Part shown: positions 1 to 8,196 of the stretch, one piece after another
Layout of the letters: each line of letters begins with the position of its first letter
Position numbering within the stretch: position 1 is the first letter of the stretch
DNA from: Petrocella sp024636985
GTDB lineage: Bacteria; Bacillota; Clostridia; Lachnospirales; Vallitaleaceae
Length of the DNA: 19,281 nucleotides
Direction of reading: 5' to 3'
NCBI GenBank assembly: GCA_024636985.1
Contig: JAGXFY010000032.1
Location: forward strand, 1-19,281
Translations under genes and position numbers: made by a program
The notes under the pieces: model-generated
What the model was told of the DNA's origin: nothing
Seen by the model: only the letters and a program-made list of their open reading frames with translations
The model's database searches: none

Positions 1-696
1 AGATTCAACAAAGGCCGCAAGTGTCTGACCGGATAGGGTACGTCCGCTCTTGTCGGTTATGGTTCCAGAGATCATGATGGGCAATTGAATACCCTTTTGC
101 TGATAAACAGTTTCACAGGCAATGATGGCAGCTCTGGCATTAAGACTGTCAAAAATGGTTTCAATCAATAGAAAATCCACACCGCCGTCAATAAGTCCTT
201 CTATTTGACGGACATAATTATCATGAACATCTTCATAAGTGACGGCCCTATAGCCAGGATTCTCAACATCCGGTGAAATAGAAAGGGTCTTGTTGGTCGG
301 TCCGATGGCACCGGCAACAAAACGTGGTTTATCAGGCGTTAACTCGGTAAACCGATCAACACATTTTCTGGCTATCTTAGCAGCAGCCATATTTATTTCA
401 TAGACGTAGTCTTGGGTATCGTAATCAGCTTGAGAAAGACCGGTTGCATTGAAGGTATCTGTTTCAATGATATCTGCACCGGCTTCAAGAAATTGGTTAT
501 GTATGGTTTCGATGATTTTCGGATTGGTTAAAACAAGAATATCGTTGTTACCTTTAAGAGAAGAAGGGTGATCTTTAAAACGCGCACCTCTAAAATCAGC
601 TTCACTGAGCTTAAAGCTTTGTATGCTGGTGCCCATGGCACCGTCGAGTATGAGAATTCTGGATTTTAATATATTTATAATTTGATCTTTATTCAT
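1..696 (-). CDS. metH: Methionine synthase / homocysteine S-methyltransferase, N-terminal part (runs off the window)
   Basis: The first 232 codons are visible; the gene continues past position 1. The protein starts MNKDQIINILKSRILILDGA and continues GTSIQ, matching the homocysteine-binding barrel of cobalamin-dependent methionine synthase (LDGAMGT near residues 17-23, DIIETDTFNAT, AGAIGPTNKTLS, then the LLIETIFDSLNARAA segment). Family knowledge: this domain carries homocysteine on a Zn-Cys3 site and transfers a methyl group from methylcobalamin. The Zn-binding cysteines lie further downstream and cannot be seen, so the B12 and folate domains are unproven. A short homocysteine/betaine methyltransferase is possible, though the LDGAMGT and NKTLS stretches favour MetH. 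The start has a GAGGAGCC ribosome site and its own near-consensus promoter. No SAM or B12 riboswitch fits in the about 50-nt leader. Confidence 0.85.
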   Translation of the reverse strand, partial: MNKDQIINILKSRILILDGAMGTSIQSFKLSEADFRGARFKDHPSSLKGNNDILVLTNPKIIETIHNQFLEAGADIIETDTFNATGLSQADYDTQDYVYEINMAAAKIARKCVDRFTELTPDKPRFVAGAIGPTNKTLSISPDVENPGYRAVTYEDVHDNYVRQIEGLIDGGVDFLLIETIFDSLNARAAIIACETVYQQKGIQLPIMISGTITDKSGRTLSGQTLAAFVES

Positions 697-742
697 ATTG
701 AGGCTCCTCATCCTTGATGCAATCTAGGGTTTGATTGATAGC

Positions 743-771
743 ATTATACCACGGACTTTAATACGGTGCAA
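743..771 (-). promoter_or_regulatory. Sigma-A-type promoter of metH
   Basis: On the minus strand TTGCAC (766-771) is followed after exactly 17 bases by a perfect TATAAT (743-748). The predicted start lies about 40 nt before the metH ATG. Confidence 0.75.
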
Positions 772-803
772 GATGAGAGGCTTTGGTGTAATTTTTAATA
801 AGG

Positions 804-1988
804 TTATAGAATACTTGAAGCGTATTTTTCTTTTTCTTCAGCTGACATTTGGTAGAAGGCATTCTGATCAATTGTGGCTCTAAAATCTTTGGCAAAATCA
901 GAAGGGTTCCAAGTATCAATAATAAATAAGGTGAAGTGCTTGGTTAGATCGACCTCTTGGACGTTGATGCTTCCTTTTTTGACATTAAAGTCGATGATCT
1001 GGACATTTGGTCTTGTGGGGTTTTGATGTCTATAAAGAGAAACGATACCAATTCTGCCATCAGACAATAAAACACCCTGTCCGGTAGGAAAGATGCAGAT
1101 GGTACTTGTCATCTGACGGTAAACCTCAGGGTCAATTTTATAAACGGCATCCTTCATAAGAATCTCAAGAGCCGTATGTATAGGCATTTTTTTTCTATAG
1201 GTTCGGTTTGATGTCATGGCATCGTACATGTCACAAACAGTGATTAGTCTTATATATAATGGGATTTCCATACCTACTAAGCCAAAAGGATAGCCAGACC
1301 CATCCATTTTTTCATGATGATAACGGATAATCTGCTTAACAGAATAGGGCAAAGTTTCAATATCCTTAACCATTTGGTAACCATATTCTGGGTGCATTTT
1401 CATTTCTTTTTTCTCGAATTCAGTCAATTCAGCTGGTTTACGGACAAGGCTTACCACTTTAGCTTTGCCGATATCATGAAGGAGTGCGCCTAGGGCAATA
1501 TTCTTAATTTCTTTTTCAGTGTAGTGCATGGATTTGGCCGTTAATATACTTAAGATAGCCACATTAACACTATGTCTATAAGTGTAGTCATCAGAGTCCA
1601 TGAGTTCCGTTACGGTATATAGAAGTTTTTCGGATGTATATAAAGTTGCCATAAGAGATTCAACAACATTCACCACTAAATCAATATGTTCATTAGGGAT
1701 GGCAGGATTAAGGCCCGTCTTTTCATTGTGAATCATCTCCACAAAAACAGTCTGAACGGCTTCAACAGAAAGCTTCATATCTTCTTTGCTTACGAGGTCA
1801 TTAGGCTTTAGAGACTGAGACAGTTGATCCAGCGTTCTGAAATAATTACCATTATGCTTCTTAAGCTTAGATAAAAGTTCATAACTAATAATGGCACCCT
1901 TACTGATTAGAAGGTGACCCTCATCATTATAAACGGAATCTGTAATTGTCTCGCCTAGCCCAAGGTTATGCAGTGTGTAATCATCCAT
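804..1988 (-). CDS. HD-GYP domain c-di-GMP phosphodiesterase
   Basis: This 394-residue protein has an N-terminal region of about 120 residues without a recognised domain, followed by an HD-GYP domain (about 125-300) and a C-terminal beta-rich tail. Visible catalytic motifs are H139 (YRHSVNVA), HDIGK at 171-175, HHEKMDGSGYP at 224-234 with an intact GYP, and CDMYDAMTSNRTYR near 252-265. Known role: HD-GYP proteins use a bi- or trinuclear metal centre to hydrolyse cyclic-di-GMP, lowering the signal that favours sessile life. Since all signature residues are present, the enzyme is probably active. It has no membrane segment or receiver domain, so the input signal is unknown. The start has a GGAGC ribosome site. 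The gene is monocistronic and divergent from the patatin gene. Confidence 0.88.
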   Translation of the reverse strand: MDDYTLHNLGLGETITDSVYNDEGHLLISKGAIISYELLSKLKKHNGNYFRTLDQLSQSLKPNDLVSKEDMKLSVEAVQTVFVEMIHNEKTGLNPAIPNEHIDLVVNVVESLMATLYTSEKLLYTVTELMDSDDYTYRHSVNVAILSILTAKSMHYTEKEIKNIALGALLHDIGKAKVVSLVRKPAELTEFEKKEMKMHPEYGYQMVKDIETLPYSVKQIIRYHHEKMDGSGYPFGLVGMEIPLYIRLITVCDMYDAMTSNRTYRKKMPIHTALEILMKDAVYKIDPEVYRQMTSTICIFPTGQGVLLSDGRIGIVSLYRHQNPTRPNVQIIDFNVKKGSINVQEVDLTKHFTLFIIDTWNPSDFAKDFRATIDQNAFYQMSAEEKEKYASSIL

Positions 1989-2075
1989 AAGTTTTGCTCC
2001 AATGATGACATGAGTATAGTGTATCGTACCTATTAAATCCTTTGAATCATACTACCGATAGTTGCTTATGCCTAT

Positions 2076-2105
2076 ATTGTACCACTAACTGGAATGAGAA
2101 TACAA
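2076..2105 (-). promoter_or_regulatory. Possible promoter of the HD-GYP gene
   Basis: On the minus strand TTGTAT (2100-2105) and TACAAT (2076-2081) are separated by 18 bases. This leaves a leader of about 80 nt. It is a moderate match only. I see no c-di-GMP riboswitch fold in the leader. Confidence 0.4.
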
Positions 2106-2231
2106 TTCGAATCGTTCAAATAAGCCAATATTTCTCATATTCTACGCATAATATCGGCATAAACGTATAAAAAATGAACACCTATAAGAAAAAACGTCAA
2201 AATTTTTTAATGTTAGGGATGTTAATGGCTA

Positions 2232-2240
2232 TGATATAAT
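2232..2240 (+). promoter_or_regulatory. Extended -10 promoter of the patatin gene
   Basis: TGATATAAT is a perfect extended -10 element; no good -35 hexamer lies upstream. Transcription would begin near 2247, which argues against the ATG at 2247 being the translation start. Confidence 0.6.
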
Positions 2241-2267
2241 AGAAATATGGTAAAAGGAGGCATGTTT

Positions 2268-3488
2268 ATGGTGGGTATAGTTTTACAAGGTGGCGGCGCA
2301 AAAGGTGGTTATCAAATTGGTGTTTGGAAAGCACTAAGAGAATTAGGTATTGAGATTGGGGGTGTAACCGGCACATCTATTGGTGCCATAAACGGAGCCC
2401 TTATTGTTCAGGATAAGTTTGAAGAGGCATATAATCTTTGGTACAATGTAGACCCGCGTTTGGTTATAAAAGATGATCCGGAGTTGTACAAACAATTAAT
2501 AAACCTTGATATAGATATTAAAAATGTTCAGATGTATTTTGAGTATTTGAAAAAAATAATCAGACAAAAAGGTCTTGATATTGAACCTTTAAAGGATCTT
2601 ATTGAGAAAGAAATCGATGAAGCATGTATGCGTAGCTCAAATATTGATTTTGGTTTGGTAACGGTCTCGCTATCAGATCTGAAACCTATGGAGCTATATG
2701 TAAAAGACATCGAAGAAGGGAAAATCAAAGATTATATATTGGCATCTTCATTTCTACCCGGATTCAAATCTCAAACCTTGGATGGGAAAAAATTCCTAGA
2801 TGGAGGGTTTTATGATAACTTACCCATTAATCTATTGGCCAAGAAAGGCTTCAAAGAGATTATTGCAGTGGAACTGAACGCTATAGGAATTGAGCAACCG
2901 GTTAAGAACAAAGAGTTGGTTATAAGAAGAATTAAGCCTTCCGGTGATGTCGGTAAGCTATTAGAATTTGATAAGGAACGGTCGAGAAATAATCTTAAAA
3001 TGGGATATCTGGACACGATGAAGTCTTATGGCAAGTGTTATGGTAGCTCTTACTACCTAACGGATATACCTGAAGAATCTATTTTTTTTGACAAATTGAT
3101 TCAGTTATCCGATGAGCAGATATTAACCATGGGAAAGATTATTGGCTATGAAACCGGTTATCCTAAAAGACTTATGCTTGAAGTCATTGTATCGGAATTA
3201 TGTGAGATGTTAGGTTTCGACCTATCCATGTCTTATGGTGAAATCGTTCTAGGGGCCCTAGAATACTTAGCAGCTGCGACTAATATTGAGCGTCTAAAGT
3301 TCTATGACTATGAGACGTTTTTAAACTTAATTCTAAAAAAATGTGCGAAAGCACCACAAAAAACCTTCGATATAGAATTTATGCCCAAAGTACTTAGAAG
3401 ACAAAGTCTAGTACAAAAAACCTTCAAAGAAGAACTGCTGATGAAATGGTTGGTACTGATGGCTTCAAAAGAAGACACAACATCATAA
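2268..3488 (+). CDS. Patatin-like phospholipase / lipid acyl hydrolase
   Basis: I place the start at 2268 because AAAGGAGG (2253-2260) sits seven bases before it; upstream in-frame ATGs at 2247 and 2262 precede or crowd that site. The protein has 406 residues. It carries the oxyanion-hole motif GGGAKGG (residues 8-14), the nucleophile elbow GTSIGA with Ser37, and the dyad Asp in LDGGFYDN (Asp178), so the full Ser-Asp dyad of patatin-type esterases is present in the first 190 residues. The C-terminal 200 residues are helical and of unknown role. There is no signal peptide, so it probably acts in the cytoplasm on membrane lipids; the substrate cannot be told. Its stop overlaps the convergent SRAP gene by six bases, with no terminator between them. 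Confidence 0.88.
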   Translation: MVGIVLQGGGAKGGYQIGVWKALRELGIEIGGVTGTSIGAINGALIVQDKFEEAYNLWYNVDPRLVIKDDPELYKQLINLDIDIKNVQMYFEYLKKIIRQKGLDIEPLKDLIEKEIDEACMRSSNIDFGLVTVSLSDLKPMELYVKDIEEGKIKDYILASSFLPGFKSQTLDGKKFLDGGFYDNLPINLLAKKGFKEIIAVELNAIGIEQPVKNKELVIRRIKPSGDVGKLLEFDKERSRNNLKMGYLDTMKSYGKCYGSSYYLTDIPEESIFFDKLIQLSDEQILTMGKIIGYETGYPKRLMLEVIVSELCEMLGFDLSMSYGEIVLGALEYLAAATNIERLKFYDYETFLNLILKKCAKAPQKTFDIEFMPKVLRRQSLVQKTFKEELLMKWLVLMASKEDTTS

Positions 3489-4163
3489 AGGACGGATGCA
3501 ATCTTCATGGTCAATCTTTACGTTATTAACAAGGGTTGAAACAGGATGCATGGTCATACCCTTTGAGGCATAAGGCAATAGCATCGATTGAAGTGCCAAG
3601 ACATCTTTATTGGAAGGGTTTAACCAAGTATTTATTTGGTCAGGGCTCAAAATGACAGGCATTCGGTCATGGATATTCTTAATCATGTCATTGGCTTGGG
3701 TGGTTATAATGGTACAGGTGAAGATTTTGGTTTGATCAGGGGCCTTATAGGAAGACCATAAACCGGCCATGGGCATAAGAGGACTTTCTTTTAAGGAGAT
3801 CCTATAAGGGGTTCGATCGGAGCTATGACTTTGCCATTCATAAAAACTAGAAGCTAGTATTAAACATCTTTTGGTAGAAAAAGCATCTTTAAAAGTGGGC
3901 TTAAGGGCCAATGTCTCACTTCTAGCATTAAAAAGCTTGTTTCCAATACTTGTGTCTTTTGACCAGGAAGGCACAAAACCCCACTTCAAGTAACCAGCAC
4001 GGTTAGAGACGCCATCATTAATGACGGATAAGACCGGTTGGCTTGGAGCTATGTTGTACCTAGGCTTATAATGATTAAGGGTCATTGTTTTAACACCATA
4101 AGCATCATTTAAGATATCTCTAAGCAGCTGTATATCCAGTTCTAGAGTTACACGTCCACACAT
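3483..4163 (-). CDS. SOS response-associated peptidase (SRAP/YedK/HMCES family)
   Basis: This 226-residue protein begins MCGRV. After removal of Met1, Cys2 is the family's catalytic residue, forming a thiazolidine crosslink with abasic sites in single-stranded DNA. Other family motifs are YNIAPSQP (about 36-43), WGFVPSW, the NARSET stretch, SSFYEW with the conserved Glu, and the IHDRMPVIL histidine. Known role: SRAP proteins shield abasic sites and later release themselves. Length is normal. The start has a strong AAGGAGGT ribosome site, and Cys must follow the start Met, which fixes it at 4163. The gene is divergent from the exporter-family gene at 4236 across only 72 bases. I saw no clear LexA box. 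Confidence 0.92.
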   Translation of the reverse strand: MCGRVTLELDIQLLRDILNDAYGVKTMTLNHYKPRYNIAPSQPVLSVINDGVSNRAGYLKWGFVPSWSKDTSIGNKLFNARSETLALKPTFKDAFSTKRCLILASSFYEWQSHSSDRTPYRISLKESPLMPMAGLWSSYKAPDQTKIFTCTIITTQANDMIKNIHDRMPVILSPDQINTWLNPSNKDVLALQSMLLPYASKGMTMHPVSTLVNNVKIDHEDCIRPL

Positions 4164-4235
4164 GGGCTGACCTCCTTAATCCATCTGTTCATAATGAAAG
4201 TAAAAAACCAAAGTAGTGCATGAGAGGAGAAATTC

Positions 4236-5237
4236 ATGAAAATGTTGCTGTATAGATCCGTTAAAATAGCATTGGGTGTTATCGGTGCTATATTTTTAGC
4301 GGAAGGTATCGGCCTAATGTATAGTACAACGGCAGGTGTTATTGCCATGTTAAGTATACTAGATACTAGAAAGCAAACACTTTATGTAGGCTTCAAACGT
4401 ATTTGGACTTCATTAATGGCAATCCTCATTGTTACGATACTTTTCGCCCTATTGGGACACAATCTCTTAGTATTTGGGCTTTTTCTACTACTATATGTAC
4501 CTTTGATGACATGGCTCAAAGCCTCAGAAGCGTTAACGGTGAATACTGTTTTAGTAACCCATATCTATACTCTTCAGTCCTTAGGTGTAGGTATACTCAT
4601 GAATGAGATGGCCTTGACCATCATTGGGGTCTTAGTTGCTTGGGTTCTTAACTTACATATGCCCAATCTGGAGAATGAAATTCGAATGCTTCAAATGGAA
4701 GTGGAAGATAGGATTAAAGGAGTGCTTGAACAAATTGAAGCAAAATTAATGGGTCAGGATAAGTCTGCATCTACAGATCGACTAGATGACCTAAAAATAC
4801 AACTGGATGAAGGTACAAAAAAGGCCTATATTTATCATAATAACTATATCTTAAAGGACCACCGTTATTTTATCAAGTATTTTCAAATGCGAAAAGAACA
4901 GTACCGTGTGCTTAAACATATGAATCAACTCTTTCATGAGTCATTTATAACGGTTAAGGAAGCCTTACCCATCGGTGCTTTTACCCATCGACTTGTCATC
5001 GAGCTAAATGAGTGTAACGATGGTGAAGATTTATTAAGGGCTCTTAAAGACTTAAAAAATCATTATAAAGCGTCTGACTTACCCGTCACGAGAGAGGAAT
5101 TCGAGCATAGAGCCGTATTGTTTCAATATTTAAACGACTTAGAACATTTCATTGAGATAAAATCCAGATTTATGGTGGATTATGGTGCAATTGTCTATTG
5201 TCATCATGAAAACAGTATTATTAAGGAAAGGAAGTGA
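4236..5237 (+). CDS. Aromatic acid exporter (ArAE/FUSC-like) family membrane protein
   Basis: This 333-residue protein has an N-terminal membrane region (hydrophobic stretches about 11-42, 58-93 and 101-141) and a long charged, helical cytoplasmic half (about 145-333). The layout and the N-terminal sequence with TTAGVIAMLSILDTRKQT resemble Firmicute ArAE_1 (DUF939) proteins with an ArAE_1_C tail. Relatives are half-size members of the aromatic acid exporter / fusaric acid resistance superfamily; transport has rarely been tested and no substrate can be inferred here. The start follows GAGGAGAA. Its stop lies four bases before the Fnr-like gene, whose ribosome site is inside the last codons, so the two are almost certainly co-transcribed and perhaps translationally coupled. 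Confidence 0.8.
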   Translation: MKMLLYRSVKIALGVIGAIFLAEGIGLMYSTTAGVIAMLSILDTRKQTLYVGFKRIWTSLMAILIVTILFALLGHNLLVFGLFLLLYVPLMTWLKASEALTVNTVLVTHIYTLQSLGVGILMNEMALTIIGVLVAWVLNLHMPNLENEIRMLQMEVEDRIKGVLEQIEAKLMGQDKSASTDRLDDLKIQLDEGTKKAYIYHNNYILKDHRYFIKYFQMRKEQYRVLKHMNQLFHESFITVKEALPIGAFTHRLVIELNECNDGEDLLRALKDLKNHYKASDLPVTREEFEHRAVLFQYLNDLEHFIEIKSRFMVDYGAIVYCHHENSIIKERK

Positions 5238-5241
5238 CCTT

Positions 5242-5958
5242 ATGCAAGTCACCCGTCAATGTGAACACTGTCAGCATAAGCTTTGTGCCAAACGTGTTCC
5301 GATTTTCAGTGCTATGTCAACAGAAGAGATTAATGAGATCACCGACCTTATCATTAGAAAAAGTTATGTCAAAGGCGAGGCTATTGTGACAGAAGGCGAG
5401 ACCATCGATCGGTTAGTCATCATCAATTCAGGTAAGGCCAAAGGTTGTAAATATAGTATAGATGGTAAAGAACAGATCCTCTATCTCTATTCAGATGGTG
5501 ATTTTTTTGGAGAAAGGAATCTGCTTACGAACCTTAAGGCAAGTTATAGTATTGTCGCCTTAGAAACGGTACATGTATGCATGATTCTAAAAGCAGATAT
5601 TAGGCAACTCATAAAGAATCATCCGGAAATAGGCCTAAAGATTATGGAAGAATTGACGATGAAATTAGAAAGACTTGAGAACACCATAGAACAAATGGGG
5701 ACAAGGACGGTTGAAATAAGAGTTATTGGAGCGCTTCTTGAGTTTGCGGATAAATTCGGGATGGAAAAAGAAGCCGGAAGAATGGTAGCTTTACCCCTTA
5801 GTCGAGAAGGCATCGCCAGTTACATCGGTGTCACCAGAGAAACGGTGAGTAGGAGTATGAATGCCCTTGATGAAGAAGGGTTGATTCAAATAATCGGTAA
5901 TAAAAAGATATACATTGAAAATATAGGGGCTTTAAAAAATAGATTTAGTAAAACATAA
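5242..5958 (+). CDS. Crp/Fnr-family regulator with an FNR-like N-terminal cysteine cluster
   Basis: I choose ATG 5242 because GGAAG lies seven bases upstream and because the longer frame would extend far into the preceding gene. The 238-residue protein begins with CEHCQHKLC (Cys7, Cys10, Cys15), and Cys113 in VHVCMIL aligns by eye with the fourth cluster ligand of E. coli FNR (VCEIP). This suggests an oxygen- or NO-labile [4Fe-4S] sensor. A cyclic-nucleotide-binding-type beta roll spans about 20-140, the dimer helix about 125-160, and the winged helix-turn-helix follows, with recognition helix RETVSR. That helix combines the Arg of CRP (RETVGR) with the Glu and Ser-Arg of FNR (VETISR). A CRP/FNR-type box follows 30 bases after the gene, upstream of the DUF1858 gene. 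Confidence 0.88.
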   Translation: MQVTRQCEHCQHKLCAKRVPIFSAMSTEEINEITDLIIRKSYVKGEAIVTEGETIDRLVIINSGKAKGCKYSIDGKEQILYLYSDGDFFGERNLLTNLKASYSIVALETVHVCMILKADIRQLIKNHPEIGLKIMEELTMKLERLENTIEQMGTRTVEIRVIGALLEFADKFGMEKEAGRMVALPLSREGIASYIGVTRETVSRSMNALDEEGLIQIIGNKKIYIENIGALKNRFSKT

Positions 5959-5988
5959 TTTGTTCTATGAATCAAAATAAAAACAAAG

Positions 5989-6030
5989 TGTGCGCTGGCT
6001 CACAGTTTTTATTAAATAATGATGTAAAAT
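5989..6030 (+). promoter_or_regulatory. CRP/FNR-type operator and promoter upstream of the DUF1858-DUF438 operon
   Basis: TGTGCGCTGGCTCACA (5989-6004) matches TGTGA-N6-TCACA at nine of ten half-site positions. A -10-like TAAAAT lies at 6025-6030, giving a start near 6037 and placing the box centre at about -40.5, the class II activator position. There is no good -35 hexamer, as expected of an activated promoter. The same palindrome followed by a T-run could instead be a weak terminator of the Fnr-like gene, and both uses may coexist. Confidence 0.55.
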
Positions 6031-6075
6031 AGTTATAGAAAGATAAAAAACGGTTAATCGAACTGAGGTGATTGT

Positions 6076-6315
6076 TTGTACATTGATTTGAACAAAAGTA
6101 TTTATGACTTGTGTAAAGAAGACCCGAAAATTATAGAAATCATGAATACACTGGGTTTTACGGATATTACAAAGCCAGCAATGATGAACACAGTTGGTAA
6201 GATGATGACCATAAGCAAAGGCGCTAGAATGAAAAACATTGACATCACAACCATTAAAAATAGATTTATTGAACAAGGTTATAACATAGGTGAGGCAAAG
6301 GAGGATCCAAAATGA
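6076..6315 (+). CDS. DUF1858 domain small protein
   Basis: This 79-residue protein starts at TTG 6076, six bases after GAGGTG. It begins LNKSIYDLCKEDPKIIEIMN and contains the LGF-DITKPAMMNTVG core, which I recognise as a DUF1858 domain. DUF1858 domains occur alone or fused to hemerythrin, hybrid-cluster or DUF438 proteins in anaerobes; their biochemistry is not established. The only Cys is in the DLC stretch, so it is not a metal cluster protein by itself. The stop overlaps the next start as ATGA, so the two genes are translationally coupled. The CRP/FNR-type box upstream suggests redox control. Confidence 0.85.
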   Translation: MYIDLNKSIYDLCKEDPKIIEIMNTLGFTDITKPAMMNTVGKMMTISKGARMKNIDITTIKNRFIEQGYNIGEAKEDPK

Positions 6316-7541
6316 GTGAATTTATTGACAACCAATCTAAAAAACAAGAAGTACTTAAAGGACTGATCAAAAAACTACACGAAGGACAGACGGTAGATGA
6401 TGTTAAAGCGGAATTTGCAAAGCATTTTGAACATGTATCACCCACGGAGATTAGTAATCTTGAAGCGGCTCTTATTCGTGAGGGCATGCCGGTTGAGGAG
6501 ATACAAAGTCTTTGTGATGTACATGCAGAGGTGTTTAAGGGATCTATCGAAGAAATACACGCACCAAAAGAAGAACATCAGATTCCGGGTCATCCGGTAG
6601 GCACCTTTATAAAAGAAAACAGGGCGATAGAAGCTTTAATAGATAAAAAACTTTTACCAGTTCTAAGTGCTTATGAGTTTGAACAAAGTCAAGCCAATAA
6701 GAATGCTCTACAAAATATCTTAAACCAACTCCGACAAATTGATGTTCATTATGCGCGTAAGGAGAATCTTTTATTTCCGATTATGGAGAAGCATGATATC
6801 ACGGCACCACCAAAAGTGATGTGGGGTGTCGATGATGAAGTACGACAAGAATTAAAAGGCATCGCCTTACAGCTGGAAGCCGATGAAAATATTAACTATA
6901 TTATTGATGCTATCCATGAAACAGTTCATAAAATAAAAGAAATGATCTTCAAAGAAGAAAATATATTATTTCCGATGGTGATTGATACCTTTACTGAAGA
7001 AGAATGGTTAGAAGTCCTTGAAGGAAGTGATGAATTTGGCTACTTGATTGAACCACCGATGAAAATATGGCAACCCAATATGGGTACAGAGACAAAGTCT
7101 AAGGAAGAGCCATTTGGTGCTCCGGATGTAGACAATAAGCTCATTAAATTTGATGCAGGGGTAATGACACAAGAAGAAATTAACGCTATTATGAACACCT
7201 TACCACTGGATGTTACTTTTGTAGATGCCAACGGTTTAGTGAAGTACTTTTCTCAAGGGGAAGAACGCATATTTCCAAGAGCAAAGACCATAATAGGTAG
7301 GGAAGTGAGCAATTGCCATCCACCGGCAAGTGTCCATATCGTTGAAAAAATTGTTGAAGATTTAAAAAGCGGTCGAAAAAGCCACGAAGATTTTTGGATA
7401 AAAATGGGTGAGCAATTTGTCTATATTCGGTATTATGCTGTACGTAACAGTGAAGGTACTTACTTAGGCGTTCTTGAAGTTACCCAAAATATTAAGCCAA
7501 TCCTAGCACTTGAAGGAGAAAAGCGCTTGATGACAGATTAA
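6312..7541 (+). CDS. DUF438 - hemerythrin-like - PAS domain protein
   Basis: This 409-residue protein has an N-terminal helical DUF438 domain (about 5-80), a hemerythrin/HHE-type four-helix region (about 90-230) and a C-terminal PAS domain (about 285-405). Possible iron ligands are His94 (GHPVG), His146 and Glu151 (HYARKEN), His161, His202/His206 (HETVH) and Glu215/Glu216 (KEENILFP). The PAS part includes LPLDVTFVDANG and NCHPPASVHIVEKIV. No kinase, cyclase or DNA-binding output domain is present. Family knowledge suggests an O2-, NO- or iron-binding sensor or carrier, but no reaction is proven. The ATGA overlap with the DUF1858 gene and the nearby Fnr-like regulator suggest an oxygen or nitrosative stress unit. 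It ends at a strong terminator. Confidence 0.87.
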   Translation: MSEFIDNQSKKQEVLKGLIKKLHEGQTVDDVKAEFAKHFEHVSPTEISNLEAALIREGMPVEEIQSLCDVHAEVFKGSIEEIHAPKEEHQIPGHPVGTFIKENRAIEALIDKKLLPVLSAYEFEQSQANKNALQNILNQLRQIDVHYARKENLLFPIMEKHDITAPPKVMWGVDDEVRQELKGIALQLEADENINYIIDAIHETVHKIKEMIFKEENILFPMVIDTFTEEEWLEVLEGSDEFGYLIEPPMKIWQPNMGTETKSKEEPFGAPDVDNKLIKFDAGVMTQEEINAIMNTLPLDVTFVDANGLVKYFSQGEERIFPRAKTIIGREVSNCHPPASVHIVEKIVEDLKSGRKSHEDFWIKMGEQFVYIRYYAVRNSEGTYLGVLEVTQNIKPILALEGEKRLMTD

Positions 7542-7560
7542 TCATTGGCCCAAAAAAGAA

Positions 7561-7596
7561 AAAGACGGTCACTGTTTTTTAGTGGCCGTCTTTTTT
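7561..7596. terminator. Bidirectional rho-independent terminator between the DUF438 gene and pgsA
   Basis: AAAGACGGTCACT (7561-7573) pairs with AGTGGCCGTCTTT (7581-7593) over 13 positions, including one G-T wobble, around a T-rich loop. A run of T follows on plus, and TTTTTCTTTTTT follows on minus, so it can end both converging transcripts. Confidence 0.9.
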
Positions 7597-8150
7597 CATA
7601 CCTTATTCTTACCCAAATTGGGTTTAACATCCATGAAATAATGTCGGATATAAGATATGAGTGCGGTAAGTTTTAGTAATATGGCCGATCCGATGAGTAG
7701 AATGCTGGCTAGAGAATTCGGATACAATATGGTGATAAAAATAGCAAAGGAGAACAAAACAGTAGCAGCTTTGCCAAAGTAATTAGAAGCCATTACGGTG
7801 CTCTCTTTTCTGAAATACATGTAGATGCCGGTTATAATCATAGTTAACTCTTTGAAAACGACGATAAGTGTCAACCACACAGGGATGGCTTCATCAATGG
7901 CCAAACAAGTGATGGCCATGAGCTGCATAAGTTTGTCCGCCAGAGGGTCTAAAACAGTACCAATTTTGGTAATTAAGTTATAGTGCCTCGCCAAAAACCC
8001 ATCAAGCACATCGGTGATACCGGCTAAAATAAAAATGCCGAGGGCCAGATAGTGGGCGCTTGGAAGATCTGAAAAATAGACATAGGCAAATAGAGGTACC
8101 ATGCCGATTCGTAGTGTCGAGAGTATGTTCGGTATGTGCTTCAGCATCAT
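7596..8150 (-). CDS. pgsA: CDP-diacylglycerol--glycerol-3-phosphate 3-phosphatidyltransferase
   Basis: The protein (184 residues from ATG 8150) carries the CDP-alcohol phosphotransferase signature DG-x2-AR-x8-G-x3-D-x3-D, seen as DGFLAR...G...LDPLAD near residues 50-72, within several hydrophobic helices. It makes phosphatidylglycerolphosphate, the committed step to phosphatidylglycerol, in the membrane. The start NILSTLRIGMVPLF is typical of bacterial PgsA. GGAGG (8156-8160) lies five bases before ATG 8150 and eight before ATG 8147; an ATG at 8162 overlaps that ribosome site and is unlikely. The gene stands alone, has its own promoter and shares a bidirectional terminator with the convergent gene. 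Phosphatidylserine synthase is less likely because of the length and N terminus. Confidence 0.88.
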   Translation of the reverse strand: MMLKHIPNILSTLRIGMVPLFAYVYFSDLPSAHYLALGIFILAGITDVLDGFLARHYNLITKIGTVLDPLADKLMQLMAITCLAIDEAIPVWLTLIVVFKELTMIITGIYMYFRKESTVMASNYFGKAATVLFSFAIFITILYPNSLASILLIGSAILLKLTALISYIRHYFMDVKPNLGKNKV

Positions 8151-8196
8151 TCTTACCTCCATAGTAGGTCGATTGTGATAAAGGTCCTATAAAAAC

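Noticed and set aside
697..803. Possible SAM or cobalamin riboswitch before metH
   Set aside because: The leader after the promoter is only about 40 nt and shows no conserved riboswitch core.
2247..2267. ATG 2247 as the start of the patatin protein
   Set aside because: It coincides with the predicted transcription start and precedes the strong ribosome site, which serves ATG 2268.
5182..5241. An upstream start for the Fnr-like protein
   Set aside because: It would overlap the preceding gene by over 50 bases, and ATG 5242 has a good ribosome site and gives a normal N terminus.
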